Of a stretch of 64,000 bases of DNA, positions 49,764 through 58,330 are shown in pieces. A model generated the notes under the pieces. That model searched no databases, had not been told where the DNA came from, and saw only the letters and a list, made by a program, of their open reading frames with translations. Positions within the stretch are counted from its first letter, which is position 1, and every line of letters starts with the position of its first letter. This stretch comes from Streptomyces sp. DH24 (GTDB lineage: Bacteria > Actinomycetota > Actinomycetes > Streptomycetales > Streptomycetaceae). Position numbers and translations under genes: made by a program. The DNA lies in the NCBI RefSeq assembly GCF_029813775.1, contig NZ_JARVKW010000032.1, positions 1 to 64,000 on the forward strand. The letters run 5' to 3'.

Positions 49764-51419
49764 TCACGACGTCTCGGCCGCCACCGCCTTGGGAGTCGCC
49801 GCCTCCGGCACGAGCTCCGGTTCCGGGGCCGGGTCCGGTGCCGCCGCTTCTCGCAGCGGGTCCGGAGCCACCTCCCCGGCGGGCTCCTGGGGCGGCGCCG
49901 CGTCCGCCGGCGTCGAACGCGGCGGGAGCAGGTCCAGGACGGCCTGGCGGTGCGCGTCGCTGATCGCGTCGTCGTACGGGTCCGGTGTCGCCGGGACCTG
50001 CAGGCGGTGCACCGGGCCGCTGCCCAGCCGGGCGTAACCCCGGCCGGGCGGCAGCTGCGCGACCGGAGTGGTGCGCGGCGCGGCGCCCAGGACGGCCGGC
50101 AGCTGGTCGGGGGCGGCCGGGCCGAGGACGACACGCGCGCGTGTGTGCTGGAGTACGGCCTCGCTCAGCGTCTCCGTGCCGTCCAGCTGGTCGGCGACGA
50201 CCACGGTCACGTTGGCGGCGCGGCCGTGCCGCAGGGGGACCTGGAGCAGCGCCTGCGGGTCCCGGCCGCCGTCCGCCGCGGCGAGGTGCGTGAACGCGCT
50301 CGGCCGGTCCAGCAGGACCCACAGGGGGCGCTTGGTGTCCTCCGGCGGCGGGTCACCGGCCTGACGCGCGTGGTTGGCGGCGATCAGCCGGCGCTCGGTC
50401 TCCTGCGCGGCCCACTCCAGGCTCGCCAGCGCCCCGCCGAGATCGAGCTCCACGGCCAGGACACCGTCCCGGCCGGTCAGGCAGGCGTACTCGCCGGTGC
50501 CGCCGCCGTCCACGATCAGGACGTCGCCGTGCTGCAGCGCCTGCAGGGCGATCGAGCGCAGCAGCGTGGAGGTGCCGCTGCCCGGCTGGCCGAGGACCAG
50601 CAGATGGGGCTCGGTGGAGCGGATGCCGGTACGCCAGACGACGGGCGGCACGTCGCGTTGCTCGTCCCCGTGGGTGAGGGGGAGCGTGCGCTGCACCTGC
50701 GTGGGGTCGGTGAACCCGAGGACCGTCTCGCCGGGAGCCGTGACGAAGCGCTGGGCGGCGATGTCGGTGGGCAGCGGGGCGAGGACGGTGACGGTGAGCC
50801 GGTTGCCCTCCTCGTCCCACGCGAAGTGGTATTCGCGTCCGCGTCCCGCCTTCGCGGCGAGCAGGTGCTCGATCCGGGCGCGCGCCTCGGCCTCGCCGTC
50901 GGTGAAGTACGCCGGGTAGCGGATCACCAGCTGCGAGACCCGGCCCGTGCCGTCGAACTCGTAGGCCGGGAACGCCTTGTCCCACTCGCCGCCGTGCGCG
51001 TACAGCGGCGCGGGGTCCTCCGCGGCCGAGAAGTACGGGACGAGGGCCTCGTAGAGCGATCGCAGCCGCTCGGACTGGGACTCGTCGGGGCCGTCGGACG
51101 ACGACGGCGTGCGGTCCCGGCCCTGCCAGGCCGCCGCTCCCATGAGGGTGATGACGGCGAGGAGCGGGCCGTAGGGCACCAGTGCCACGACCAGGACCAC
51201 GGACGCCACCAGGAACAGCAGCGCGCCTCGCTTGTCCTTGGGGGTGTCGCACCATTTGCGCCGGCCGGCCGAGGCCAGCCGGCGCAGCCCGCGCGTGATC
51301 GTGATCAGCGGGTGGAGGACGTCGGTGGCGCCGTCGGCCGCCGTCCGGGCCAGCTCCCGGCTGCGGGCGAGTTGCGCTCCGCCGTTGCTCAGAATGCGGG
51401 GGAGGGGGCGCCGGGCCAC
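49764..51419 (-). CDS. FtsK/TraB-like membrane P-loop protein with non-canonical Walker A
   Basis: 551 residues. Two membrane spans near residues 65-98 are followed by a cytoplasmic ATPase-like domain. The Walker A position reads LVLGQPGSGTSTLLRSIA: Thr283 (ACC) stands where Lys is expected. VLIVDGGG may be Walker B. VLLDRPSAFTHLAAA and TVVVADQLDGTETLSEAVLQHTRARVVLG resemble FtsK-like sensor regions. The C-terminal 80 residues are Pro/Glu/Ala-rich. A 64-residue membrane protein is encoded just upstream on the same strand. Confidence 0.75.
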   Translation of the reverse strand: MARRPLPRILSNGGAQLARSRELARTAADGATDVLHPLITITRGLRRLASAGRRKWCDTPKDKRGALLFLVASVVLVVALVPYGPLLAVITLMGAAAWQGRDRTPSSSDGPDESQSERLRSLYEALVPYFSAAEDPAPLYAHGGEWDKAFPAYEFDGTGRVSQLVIRYPAYFTDGEAEARARIEHLLAAKAGRGREYHFAWDEEGNRLTVTVLAPLPTDIAAQRFVTAPGETVLGFTDPTQVQRTLPLTHGDEQRDVPPVVWRTGIRSTEPHLLVLGQPGSGTSTLLRSIALQALQHGDVLIVDGGGTGEYACLTGRDGVLAVELDLGGALASLEWAAQETERRLIAANHARQAGDPPPEDTKRPLWVLLDRPSAFTHLAAADGGRDPQALLQVPLRHGRAANVTVVVADQLDGTETLSEAVLQHTRARVVLGPAAPDQLPAVLGAAPRTTPVAQLPPGRGYARLGSGPVHRLQVPATPDPYDDAISDAHRQAVLDLLPPRSTPADAAPPQEPAGEVAPDPLREAAAPDPAPEPELVPEAATPKAVAAETS

Positions 51420-51459
51420 TGCTGCCTCCAGATAGTGCGTGCGTGTGGGCGGGCGGGCG

Positions 51460-51654
51460 TCAGAACTTGATACCGCCGAGGAGGCTCGCGAGGCTCTCGC
51501 CGCCCGCCTTGATACTCGGGGCGATGGCCGTGCTGGCCAGGTAGAACCCGAACAGCGTGGCCACGATGGCGTGCGAGGCCTTCAGGCCGTCCTTGCGGAA
51601 GAAGAGGAAGACGATGATGCCGAGCAGGACCACGCCTGAGATGGAGAGGATCAT
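51460..51654 (-). CDS. Small membrane protein, partner of the FtsK-like ATPase
   Basis: 64 residues. One N-terminal span (LSISGVVLLGIIVFLFF), then RKDGLKASHAIVATLFGFYLASTAIAPSI (a second weaker span) and a Gly-rich end. It lies 40 bp before the ATPase gene. A comparable small protein plus FtsK-like ATPase recurs in Streptomyces and resembles the Spd/Tra layout of conjugative elements, but no integrase or att site is visible. Confidence 0.75.
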   Translation of the reverse strand: MILSISGVVLLGIIVFLFFRKDGLKASHAIVATLFGFYLASTAIAPSIKAGGESLASLLGGIKF

Positions 51655-51951
51655 GTGAGTTCTCCTGGTTCGCGGGGACAGTCACCATGAGTACTTCCAG
51701 GCTCACAGCATGTATCCATACGATAAAAGGTGCAACTGAGTGAAATTCGGTCGATTCCCCTCGTTCGGCGGAGCCGTCCCGGGCCTGTCGGAGCGCGTCG
51801 CCGCCTCCGGCCGGTTCCGCGGTGATCTTTGCCTCGGGCACGTCCCGTCATGTGCCCCACGAGCCAGTACCCTGGCGATTCACCCGTACGGCGCGCCGCT
51901 CGCCGCCGTGCGCGCAGTCCCCGAAGTTCGCAGTGAGAGGCGGTTCCGCCG

Positions 51952-52344
51952 ATGAGTGATGCCCCCGACCCCGAGGTCGTGGAACTCGCGACCAAGATCT
52001 TCGACCTGGCCCGGCAGGGGCGGACGGAGGCACTCGTCGAGTACGTCGACGCCGGCGTACCGGCCAACCTCACCAACGACCGCGGCGACTCCCTCGTCAT
52101 GCTCGCCGCCTACCACGGCCACGCCGACGCCGTCCGCGCGCTGCTCGCCCGCGGCGCCGACGCCGACCGGATCAACGACCGGGGCCAGACCCCGATCGCG
52201 GGAGCCGTGTTCAAGGGTGAGACGGAAGTGATCCGTGCGCTTCTGGAGGGCGGCGCGGACCCGCACGCGGGCACTCCCTCGGCCGTCGACACGGCCCGCA
52301 TGTTCGGCCGGACGGAACTGCTCCAGTTGTTCGGCGAGCAGTGA
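51952..52344 (+). CDS. Ankyrin-repeat protein
   Basis: 130 residues with three to four ankyrin repeats: GDSLVMLAAYHGHADAVRALLARGADADRINDRG and TPIAGAVFKGETEVIRALLEGGADPHAG are clear, and the flanking ones are degenerate. No signal or membrane segment. Probably a protein-binding scaffold; partner unknown. The HEAT-like gene 311 bp downstream is on the same strand. Confidence 0.88.
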   Translation: MSDAPDPEVVELATKIFDLARQGRTEALVEYVDAGVPANLTNDRGDSLVMLAAYHGHADAVRALLARGADADRINDRGQTPIAGAVFKGETEVIRALLEGGADPHAGTPSAVDTARMFGRTELLQLFGEQ

Positions 52345-52550
52345 GCCGACGCTGACCCGTACGTCCTGACCAGGAAAAACACCGAAAACGGGGGAGGCGG
52401 TACAGGGCCGCCGAAATATCGGTCGCGGCAGGTCTTACCACCGGGTCATCATGACGTCGTGGTTCACGGACGCGATGGCTGGGCAGGTGTTGCCGCACCG
52501 CGCGGGCCGTGCCGCGGCCCGCAAGGGCCACCGACGAGAGGCAGAGGAAG

Positions 52551-52610
52551 ATGGTCTACAGCAAGCAGGAAACGGCGGGCGCCCCGACGTGTTGTCTCGC
52601 GGCCAGGTAA
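52551..52610 (+). CDS. 19-codon mini-ORF, possible leader peptide
   Basis: ATG at 52551 to TAA at 52610 reads MVYSKQETAGAPTCCLAAR. AGAGG lies just upstream and third positions are mostly G/C. The Cys-Cys pair is conspicuous in so short a peptide. It ends 45 bp before the HEAT-like gene and could regulate it. The rest of the 311-bp gap (52345-52655) shows nothing else I can support. Confidence 0.4.
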   Translation: MVYSKQETAGAPTCCLAAR

Positions 52611-52655
52611 GGCACGTCCCCGGTTGCGTCGACGCTTGATGTGAGGCTGTTTCCC

Positions 52656-54074
52656 ATGTTCGATCCGGTCATAGCGCCCAGCGGTACGCTGCTCGGCCTG
52701 CTCCAGAGGGGCCGCGGCGACGGCACACTGCACGCGCTCACCGCCCCCCGTGACGAGGCTCTCGCCGCACTGAACCACTGCGTGCTGCGCGACCCCCGCC
52801 ACGACTGGCAGGTGGAGAACCGCTCCCTCTACTACGCGCGCCTCTACCTCGACCTGAACGGCGAACTCGACGCCGTCGAGGCCCACCTCTTCGACGCCGA
52901 GGACATCCTCGACACCGAGGAGTCACGCACCGGCCTCGCCCTCGCCGTCCTCGGCCACCTCGCCTCCTACGGCAGGCGGGACGCCCTCGAACTGCTGCGC
53001 AGGTACGCCGCCCACGGCACCAACTGGGCCTGGGCCCTCGACGAACTGGCCCTGAGGGACGACGACGCCGGGCTGCGCGCCCTCGCGGCACCCGTGCTCG
53101 CCCGCTTCCCCGCCGATCCCGAGGGCGAGGCCGAACTGGCCGCCGCCGTCCGCGACGCCTTCGAGCCCCGGCCCTGGCGGCTGTGGGCCGACGACCCCCG
53201 CGAATCCGTCGCCACGCGCGTGCGTGCCGCTCAGGAGACCGGCTGCTTCGACCGCTGGCAACGGCAGATGCGGCCCACCGGACCCCGGCCGGGGTGGAGC
53301 GTGCAGGCCGTCTTCGACTGGGCCCAGCAGGGCCTCGAACGCGGTGCCGCGCTGCACGTCCCGGCCGCCCGATGTCTCGCCGCGGTCGCCGGCCCCGAGG
53401 ACCGGCCCGAGATCCTCACGGCCGCCGCGTCCGGCAGCGACGGCGCCCGCTGCACCGCCCTGCGCTACCTCGCCGACGGCAACGACCCCCGCGCCCTCGA
53501 CCTGATCGAGAACGCCGTGGCCACCGGCACGAGCGCCGTCGCGGACGCCGCCGTCGACGCCTTCGAACGAATGCGCAGCATCGCCGCCGTCGACCGCGCC
53601 CGCCGGTGGGTGCACCGGCCCGACCCGCTGGGCGCCGCCGCCGGACGCGTCCTCGCCTGCCGCGGCGGCGCCCAGGACCGTGAACTGGTCCTCGCCGCGC
53701 TGCGCGAGGCGGTACGCGGCGAAGGCCCCGACGCGCCCACCCTGTGGACCCTCGTCGACGGCACCGGACGGCTCGGCATCGCCTGCGCCGCACCCGTCCT
53801 GCGCCACATCTACCGCGAGACCGCCTCCTCCCATCTGCGCGGCCGGGCCGCCCGGGCCCTCGCCGCCACCGACCCCTCCTTCGCCACCGGCTTCGCCGTC
53901 GAATGCCTCTGGGACTGCGAGGAGACCACCCGCGAGCTGGCCGCCCGGCACGCCGAGACCGGAGACGCCCGCGTCGTCGAGCGCCTGCGCAGGCTCGCCA
54001 CCGACCCGGCCGAGGAGGCCGAGGTCCAGACGGCCGTACGCAGCCGCATCGGACCCGACGCACCCGCCCTGTGA
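52656..54074 (+). CDS. HEAT-repeat-like helical protein
   Basis: 472 residues, nearly all alpha-helical. Repeating helical pairs occur through the second half (for example CTALRYLADGNDPRALDLIENAVATG, RVLACRGGAQDRELVLAALREAV, RAARALAATDPSFATGFAVECLWDCEETTRELAARH), consistent with HEAT/Armadillo-like repeats. I choose the ATG at 52656 with GTGAGG 9 nt upstream; a GTG at 52641 is in frame. No enzymatic motif. Probably a scaffold. Confidence 0.75.
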   Translation: MFDPVIAPSGTLLGLLQRGRGDGTLHALTAPRDEALAALNHCVLRDPRHDWQVENRSLYYARLYLDLNGELDAVEAHLFDAEDILDTEESRTGLALAVLGHLASYGRRDALELLRRYAAHGTNWAWALDELALRDDDAGLRALAAPVLARFPADPEGEAELAAAVRDAFEPRPWRLWADDPRESVATRVRAAQETGCFDRWQRQMRPTGPRPGWSVQAVFDWAQQGLERGAALHVPAARCLAAVAGPEDRPEILTAAASGSDGARCTALRYLADGNDPRALDLIENAVATGTSAVADAAVDAFERMRSIAAVDRARRWVHRPDPLGAAAGRVLACRGGAQDRELVLAALREAVRGEGPDAPTLWTLVDGTGRLGIACAAPVLRHIYRETASSHLRGRAARALAATDPSFATGFAVECLWDCEETTRELAARHAETGDARVVERLRRLATDPAEEAEVQTAVRSRIGPDAPAL

Positions 54075-54260
54075 GACCCCGCCCCGCAGGTGAGCACGGC
54101 GGATTCCGGCCCGCCGGGTGAACGACGGATGACCCGCGGGTCAGGAGCGCATGGCCGCCGCCTGACCTGCGCGGGCGCACGATCCAACGCTCACGGGACG
54201 TTCCTCGGCCGGAAAGATCCACGTTGACGCGGCCACGTCCGGCACGGCGACAACACCGTT

Positions 54261-55391
54261 ATGCGTGTCGTCATCGTGACCGAATCCTTTCCCCCCGACG
54301 TGAACGGCGTGGCCCACTGCGCGCTCCAGACCGCCCGGCACCTCGTCGATCGCGGTCACACCCCCGTCGTCGTCGCCCCCGCCCCGGCGCCCGGCAGCAG
54401 GCCCGACGCCCTCGCGCCCTGCCCCGTCGCCCACGTCCCCTCCCTGCCGCTCCCCGGCTACCCCCAGGTCCGCGTCGCGCTGCCCAGCCGGCGCCTCGCC
54501 GGGGCCCTCGTCGAGCACCGTGCCGACGTCGTCCACCTGGCCAGCCCCTTCGTCCTCGGCGTGCGCGGCATGGCCGCCGCCGCCCGGCTCGGCATCCCCG
54601 CCGTCGCCGTCTACCAGACCGACCTCGCCGGATACGCACGCACCTACATGGGCGCCGGCGAAGCCGCCGCCTGGCGCCGGATCCGCTCCGTCCACGCCGC
54701 CGCCGACCTCACCCTCGCCCCGTCCAGCGCCGCGCTGAACGACCTGGAGACGCACGGCGTGCCCCGGGTCAAGCTGTGGCCCCGCGGCGTCGACACCGTC
54801 CGCTTCCGGCCCGGCCACCGCGACGAGGCGCTGCGCCGCGAACTCGCCCCGAACGGCGAGGTCGTCGTCGGCTACGTCGGCCGCCTCGCCCCCGAGAAGC
54901 AGGTCGAACTGCTCGCCGGCGCCTGCGCACTGCCCGGCGTCCGGGTCGTCGTCGTGGGCGACGGACCGAGCCGACCCGGCCTGGAACAGGCCCTGCCCGG
55001 CGCGGTCTTCCTCGGCCGCCGCACCGGCCACGACCTCGCCCGCGTCTTCGCCTCCCTGGACGTCTTCGCGCACACCGGCCCCTTCGAGACCTTCTGCCAG
55101 ACCGTGCAGGAGGCCATGGCCAGCGGCGTCCCCGTCGTCGCGCCCGCCGCCGGCGGCCCGCTGGACCTGGTCGCCCACGGCCGCACCGGACTGCTGGTCC
55201 CGCCGCGCGACGCGAACGCCGTACGCGACGCGGTGGCGTCCCTCGCCGCCGACCCCGGGCGGCGGGCCGCCTACGGCGCCGCCGGACGCGCCATGGTCGA
55301 GGGCCGCACCTGGGCCGCCGTCGGCGACCAGCTCATCGGCCACTACGCGGACGTGCTCGCCGCCCGGCAGACGACGGCGGTGGCCGCGTGA
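54261..55391 (+). CDS. Family 4 glycosyltransferase (MgtA/PimB-like)
   Basis: 376 residues. The N-terminus VIVTESFPPDVNGVAHCALQTARHLVDRGH and the later VGYVGRLAPEKQVELLAG, LFGRR-like and PFETFCQTVQEAMASGVPVVAP (Ex7E motif) define a GT4 enzyme close to mycobacterial MgtA/PimB-type mannosyltransferases acting on glycolipids. It heads three genes joined by ATGA/GTGA overlaps. The acceptor is not determined. Confidence 0.85.
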   Translation: MRVVIVTESFPPDVNGVAHCALQTARHLVDRGHTPVVVAPAPAPGSRPDALAPCPVAHVPSLPLPGYPQVRVALPSRRLAGALVEHRADVVHLASPFVLGVRGMAAAARLGIPAVAVYQTDLAGYARTYMGAGEAAAWRRIRSVHAAADLTLAPSSAALNDLETHGVPRVKLWPRGVDTVRFRPGHRDEALRRELAPNGEVVVGYVGRLAPEKQVELLAGACALPGVRVVVVGDGPSRPGLEQALPGAVFLGRRTGHDLARVFASLDVFAHTGPFETFCQTVQEAMASGVPVVAPAAGGPLDLVAHGRTGLLVPPRDANAVRDAVASLAADPGRRAAYGAAGRAMVEGRTWAAVGDQLIGHYADVLAARQTTAVAA

Positions 55392-56557
55392 CCGGCTCCC
55401 TGCGCATCGTCCGGCTCGCCAACTTCGTCGCGCCCGCGTCCGGCGGACTGCGCACCGCGCTGCGCGAACTCGGCAAGGGCTTCGCGGCCGCCGGACACGA
55501 ACCCGTCCTCGTCGTGCCCGGCGAGCGGTACGACGACCGCGACACCGAACAGGGCCGCGTCATCACGCTGCCCGGACCGCGACTGCCCGGCACCGGCGGC
55601 TACCGCGTCCTGGTCGACAAACGGCGCGTCGCCCGGCTGCTCGAACAGCTCGCGCCCGACCGGCTCGAGGTGTCCGACCGCACCACGCTCCGCTGGACCG
55701 GTACCTGGGCGCGGCGCGCGCGGGTGCCCGCCGCGATGGTGTCCCACGAGACCGCCGACGGAGTGCTGCGCACCTGGGGCCTGCCCGAACCGGCCGCCCG
55801 GCGGGCCGCCGACAGCCTCAACACCCGTACCGCGCACACCTACGCGCGCGTGGTGTGCACGACCGAGTTCGCCGAGCGGGAGTTCCTCCGGATCGGCGCG
55901 CGCAACGTCGTACGGGCCCCGCTCGGCGTCGACCTGGAGGCGCGGCACCCCGCCCTGCGCGACCCCGCGCTGCGGGACCGGCACGCGCGCGAGGACGAGA
56001 CGCTGCTGGTGATGTGCTCCCGGCTGTCCGTCGAGAAGCGGCCCGGCACCGCGCTCGACGCCCTGGAGTCGCTGCGGCGGCGCGGCCGGCGCGCCGTGCT
56101 GGTGGTGGCCGGCGAGGGGCCGCTGCGCTCCCGGCTGGAGCAGCGGGCCCGGGAGCGCCGGCTGCCGGTCACCTTCCTCGGGCACGTCTCCGACCCCGGT
56201 CTGCTCGGCGCGCTCCAGGCGTCCGCCGACGTGTGCCTGGCGCCCGGCCCCGCCGAGACGTTCGGGCTCGCCGCGCTGGAGGCGATGGCCTGCGGCACGC
56301 CCGTCGTGGCCAGCGCCTCGTCCGCGCTGCCCGAGGTCATCGGGGCGGCCGGGGCCGTCGCGGCGGACCACGGGGACGCCTTCGCGGACGCGGTGGACAT
56401 GCTGCTCGAACGCCTGGAGGCCGACCGGCGCGAGGCGGCACGCGCGCGTGCGGAGTGCTTCGGCTGGGGCACGGCCGTCGCGGCGTTCCTCGCCGCGCAC
56501 GACGCGCCGGTGCCGGGCACCGCCCGTCCGCCGGTGGTGCCGGAGGGCGTCGCATGA
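55388..56557 (+). CDS. Family 4 glycosyltransferase
   Basis: 389 residues. The N-terminal Rossmann domain VRLANFVAPASGGLRTALRELGKGFAAAGHEPVLVVPG and the C-terminal nucleotide-sugar site MCSRLSVEKRPGTALDALESL with PAETFGLAALEAMACGTPVVAS (Ex7E) are GT4 hallmarks. It overlaps the first GT by 4 nt (GTGA) and the SGNH hydrolase by ATGA. The pair probably adds two sugars in succession to one acceptor (inference). Confidence 0.85.
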   Translation: MTGSLRIVRLANFVAPASGGLRTALRELGKGFAAAGHEPVLVVPGERYDDRDTEQGRVITLPGPRLPGTGGYRVLVDKRRVARLLEQLAPDRLEVSDRTTLRWTGTWARRARVPAAMVSHETADGVLRTWGLPEPAARRAADSLNTRTAHTYARVVCTTEFAEREFLRIGARNVVRAPLGVDLEARHPALRDPALRDRHAREDETLLVMCSRLSVEKRPGTALDALESLRRRGRRAVLVVAGEGPLRSRLEQRARERRLPVTFLGHVSDPGLLGALQASADVCLAPGPAETFGLAALEAMACGTPVVASASSALPEVIGAAGAVAADHGDAFADAVDMLLERLEADRREAARARAECFGWGTAVAAFLAAHDAPVPGTARPPVVPEGVA

Positions 56558-57402
56558 GACCCACGCGGTTCGTGGCCCTCGGCGACTCACTGACCGCGGG
56601 CGTGGGCGACCCCTGCGGCGACGGGTGGCGCGGCTGGGCCGCGCTGCTCGCCCCCGGGCTCGACCGGGGCCCCGGCGACTTCACCAACCTCGCCCAGAGC
56701 GGCGCCCAGACGCGGGACGTGCTGGAACGGCAACTGCCCGACGCGCTCGCCCTGCGGCCCCATCTCGCCTCCGTCGTCGTCGGCGTCAACGACACGCTGC
56801 GCCGCACCTTCGACATCCACGCCGTGACCACCCGGCTCGACGAGGTGTACGCGGCCCTCACCCGGCAGGGCACGGTGCTCCTCACGGCGTGCCTGCCCGA
56901 TCCCGGCGCGATGCTCGGGCTGCCCGGCTCGCTGGCCCGCCCGCTCGCCCGGCGGCAACGCGCGGTCAACACCGTCGTGCACGCGCTGTCCGACCGGTAC
57001 GGCGCGGTGCACCTGCACGCGGCCGAGGGCGACTGGATCACGGACCGCGCGATGTGGAGCGCGGACCGGCTGCACCCCGGCGAGCGGGGGCACCGGCAAC
57101 TCGCCCTGCGGTTCCACGCGTTGCTCGCCGAGCGCGGCCTCGCCACCGGTCGCGCGCCCTCGCCGGAGCCCACGGCGCCCGCGCCCAGCACCTCGCAGAG
57201 CCTGTGGTGGCTGGCCACCGCGGGCACCGGCTGGGTCGCCCGGCGCTGCACCGACCTGCTGCCGCAACTGCTGCGGCTGGCCGCCGACGAGATCCGGCAC
57301 CGCGCGCGGGGCACGAGCGCGCGGCTCGACCTGCGGACGGCGGCGGCGGTCTCGGCGGCGCTGGCGGCACTCTCCGTGCCGGAACAGGCGGACGCGGCCT
57401 AG
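56554..57402 (+). CDS. SGNH/GDSL hydrolase or acyltransferase
   Basis: 282 residues. Block I FVALGDSLTAGVGDP gives nucleophile Ser12; block III VVVGVND supplies Gly/Asn; block V SADRLHPGERGH gives Asp171 and His174. No signal peptide; a C-terminal extension of about 90 residues contains an amphipathic Arg/Ala-rich region. Cotranslated with two glycosyltransferases, it may deacylate or acylate their glycolipid product (inference). Confidence 0.85.
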   Translation: MRPTRFVALGDSLTAGVGDPCGDGWRGWAALLAPGLDRGPGDFTNLAQSGAQTRDVLERQLPDALALRPHLASVVVGVNDTLRRTFDIHAVTTRLDEVYAALTRQGTVLLTACLPDPGAMLGLPGSLARPLARRQRAVNTVVHALSDRYGAVHLHAAEGDWITDRAMWSADRLHPGERGHRQLALRFHALLAERGLATGRAPSPEPTAPAPSTSQSLWWLATAGTGWVARRCTDLLPQLLRLAADEIRHRARGTSARLDLRTAAAVSAALAALSVPEQADAA

Positions 57403-57460
57403 GAGGCCGGGAGCGCCTGGGCGGGGCGTCGTAAAGGCCGGGCGTCGTGAAGGCCGGGCG

Positions 57461-58330
57461 TCAGCGGCGGCGTACCGCGACGAACCGCACCGGTGTGCCC
57501 GGGACCGCCTGGGCGGCGGCCGGGAGGTCGGCGGCGCGGACGACCGCGATCACCGGGTAGCCGCCGGTGGTGGGGTGGTCGGCGAGGAACACCACCGGCC
57601 TGCCGTCGGGCGGCACCTGGACGGCGCCGAGGACCATGCCCTCGCTGGGGAGTTCACCCGCGCGGGCCCGCTCCAGGGCGGGTCCCTCCGTGCGCAGGCC
57701 GATGCGGTTGCTCGCCGCCGACACCCGGTACGCGCGCGAGGTGAACGTCTCCAGCGCCTGCGGCGTGAACCAGTCGTGGCGCGGTCCCGGTGTCACCCGC
57801 AGCACCAGTTCGGCGGGCGGCGCGGGCTGCGGCGCGACGTCCACGCACGCGTGGCGGCCCGCCGGGGTGCCCAGCGGCAGCACCGCGCCGTCCGTCAGCG
57901 GTGCCGGGCCGAGGCCGGACAGCAGGTCGGTGGAGCGGCTGCCGAGCACCGGCTCGACGGCGACGCCACCGGACACGGCCAGATAGGCGCGTACGCCCGC
58001 GGTGGCCGCTCCCACCTCCAAAAGCGCCCCGGCCGGGACGTGCACGGGCGCGCCCCAGGCGACCGGGCGGCCGTCCACGGCGACCCGGCAGGGGGCGCCG
58101 CCGACGGCGGCCGTCAGCGCCGAACGGGGCCGTACCGCGCAGCCGTTGAGGGTGGTCTCCAGCACGGCCGCGTCCGGCGCGTTGCCGACCAGCCGGTTGA
58201 CGAGCGCCGCGGCGGGCCGGTCCAGCGCCCCCGACCGCGGCACCCCGAGGTGGGCGTGCCCGGGCCTCCCGAGGTCCTGAACGGTCGTCAGCGCCCCGGC
58301 CCGTACGACGGACAGCGCGCGGTCGGTCAT
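57461..58330 (-). CDS. pxpC: 5-oxoprolinase subunit C (PxpC/KipA)
   Basis: 289 residues. Biotin-dependent-carboxyltransferase-like fold of the AHS2 family: LTTVQDLGRPGHAHLGVPRSGALDRPAAALVNRLVGN at the N-terminus, LRVTPGPRHDWFT and SNRIGLRTEGPAL in the middle, and VVFLADHPTTGGYPVIAVV near the end. Forms the PxpBC complex with the gene upstream. Its GTG/ATG start overlaps pxpB by 4 nt. Confidence 0.93.
   Translation of the reverse strand: MTDRALSVVRAGALTTVQDLGRPGHAHLGVPRSGALDRPAAALVNRLVGNAPDAAVLETTLNGCAVRPRSALTAAVGGAPCRVAVDGRPVAWGAPVHVPAGALLEVGAATAGVRAYLAVSGGVAVEPVLGSRSTDLLSGLGPAPLTDGAVLPLGTPAGRHACVDVAPQPAPPAELVLRVTPGPRHDWFTPQALETFTSRAYRVSAASNRIGLRTEGPALERARAGELPSEGMVLGAVQVPPDGRPVVFLADHPTTGGYPVIAVVRAADLPAAAQAVPGTPVRFVAVRRR

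Noticed and set aside
49719..51470. A 583-codon plus-strand frame opposite the FtsK-like ATPase
   Set aside because: Arg/Gly/Val-biased composition without domains; it is a shadow of the minus-strand gene.
49764..51654. An integrative conjugative element around the FtsK-like gene
   Set aside because: No integrase, replication gene, tRNA or att-like repeat is seen nearby; flanking genes look like chromosomal core.
52451..52639. 62-codon frame overlapping the mini-ORF
   Set aside because: Its codons lose third-position G/C halfway through, whereas the 52551 mini-ORF keeps it and has a ribosome binding site.
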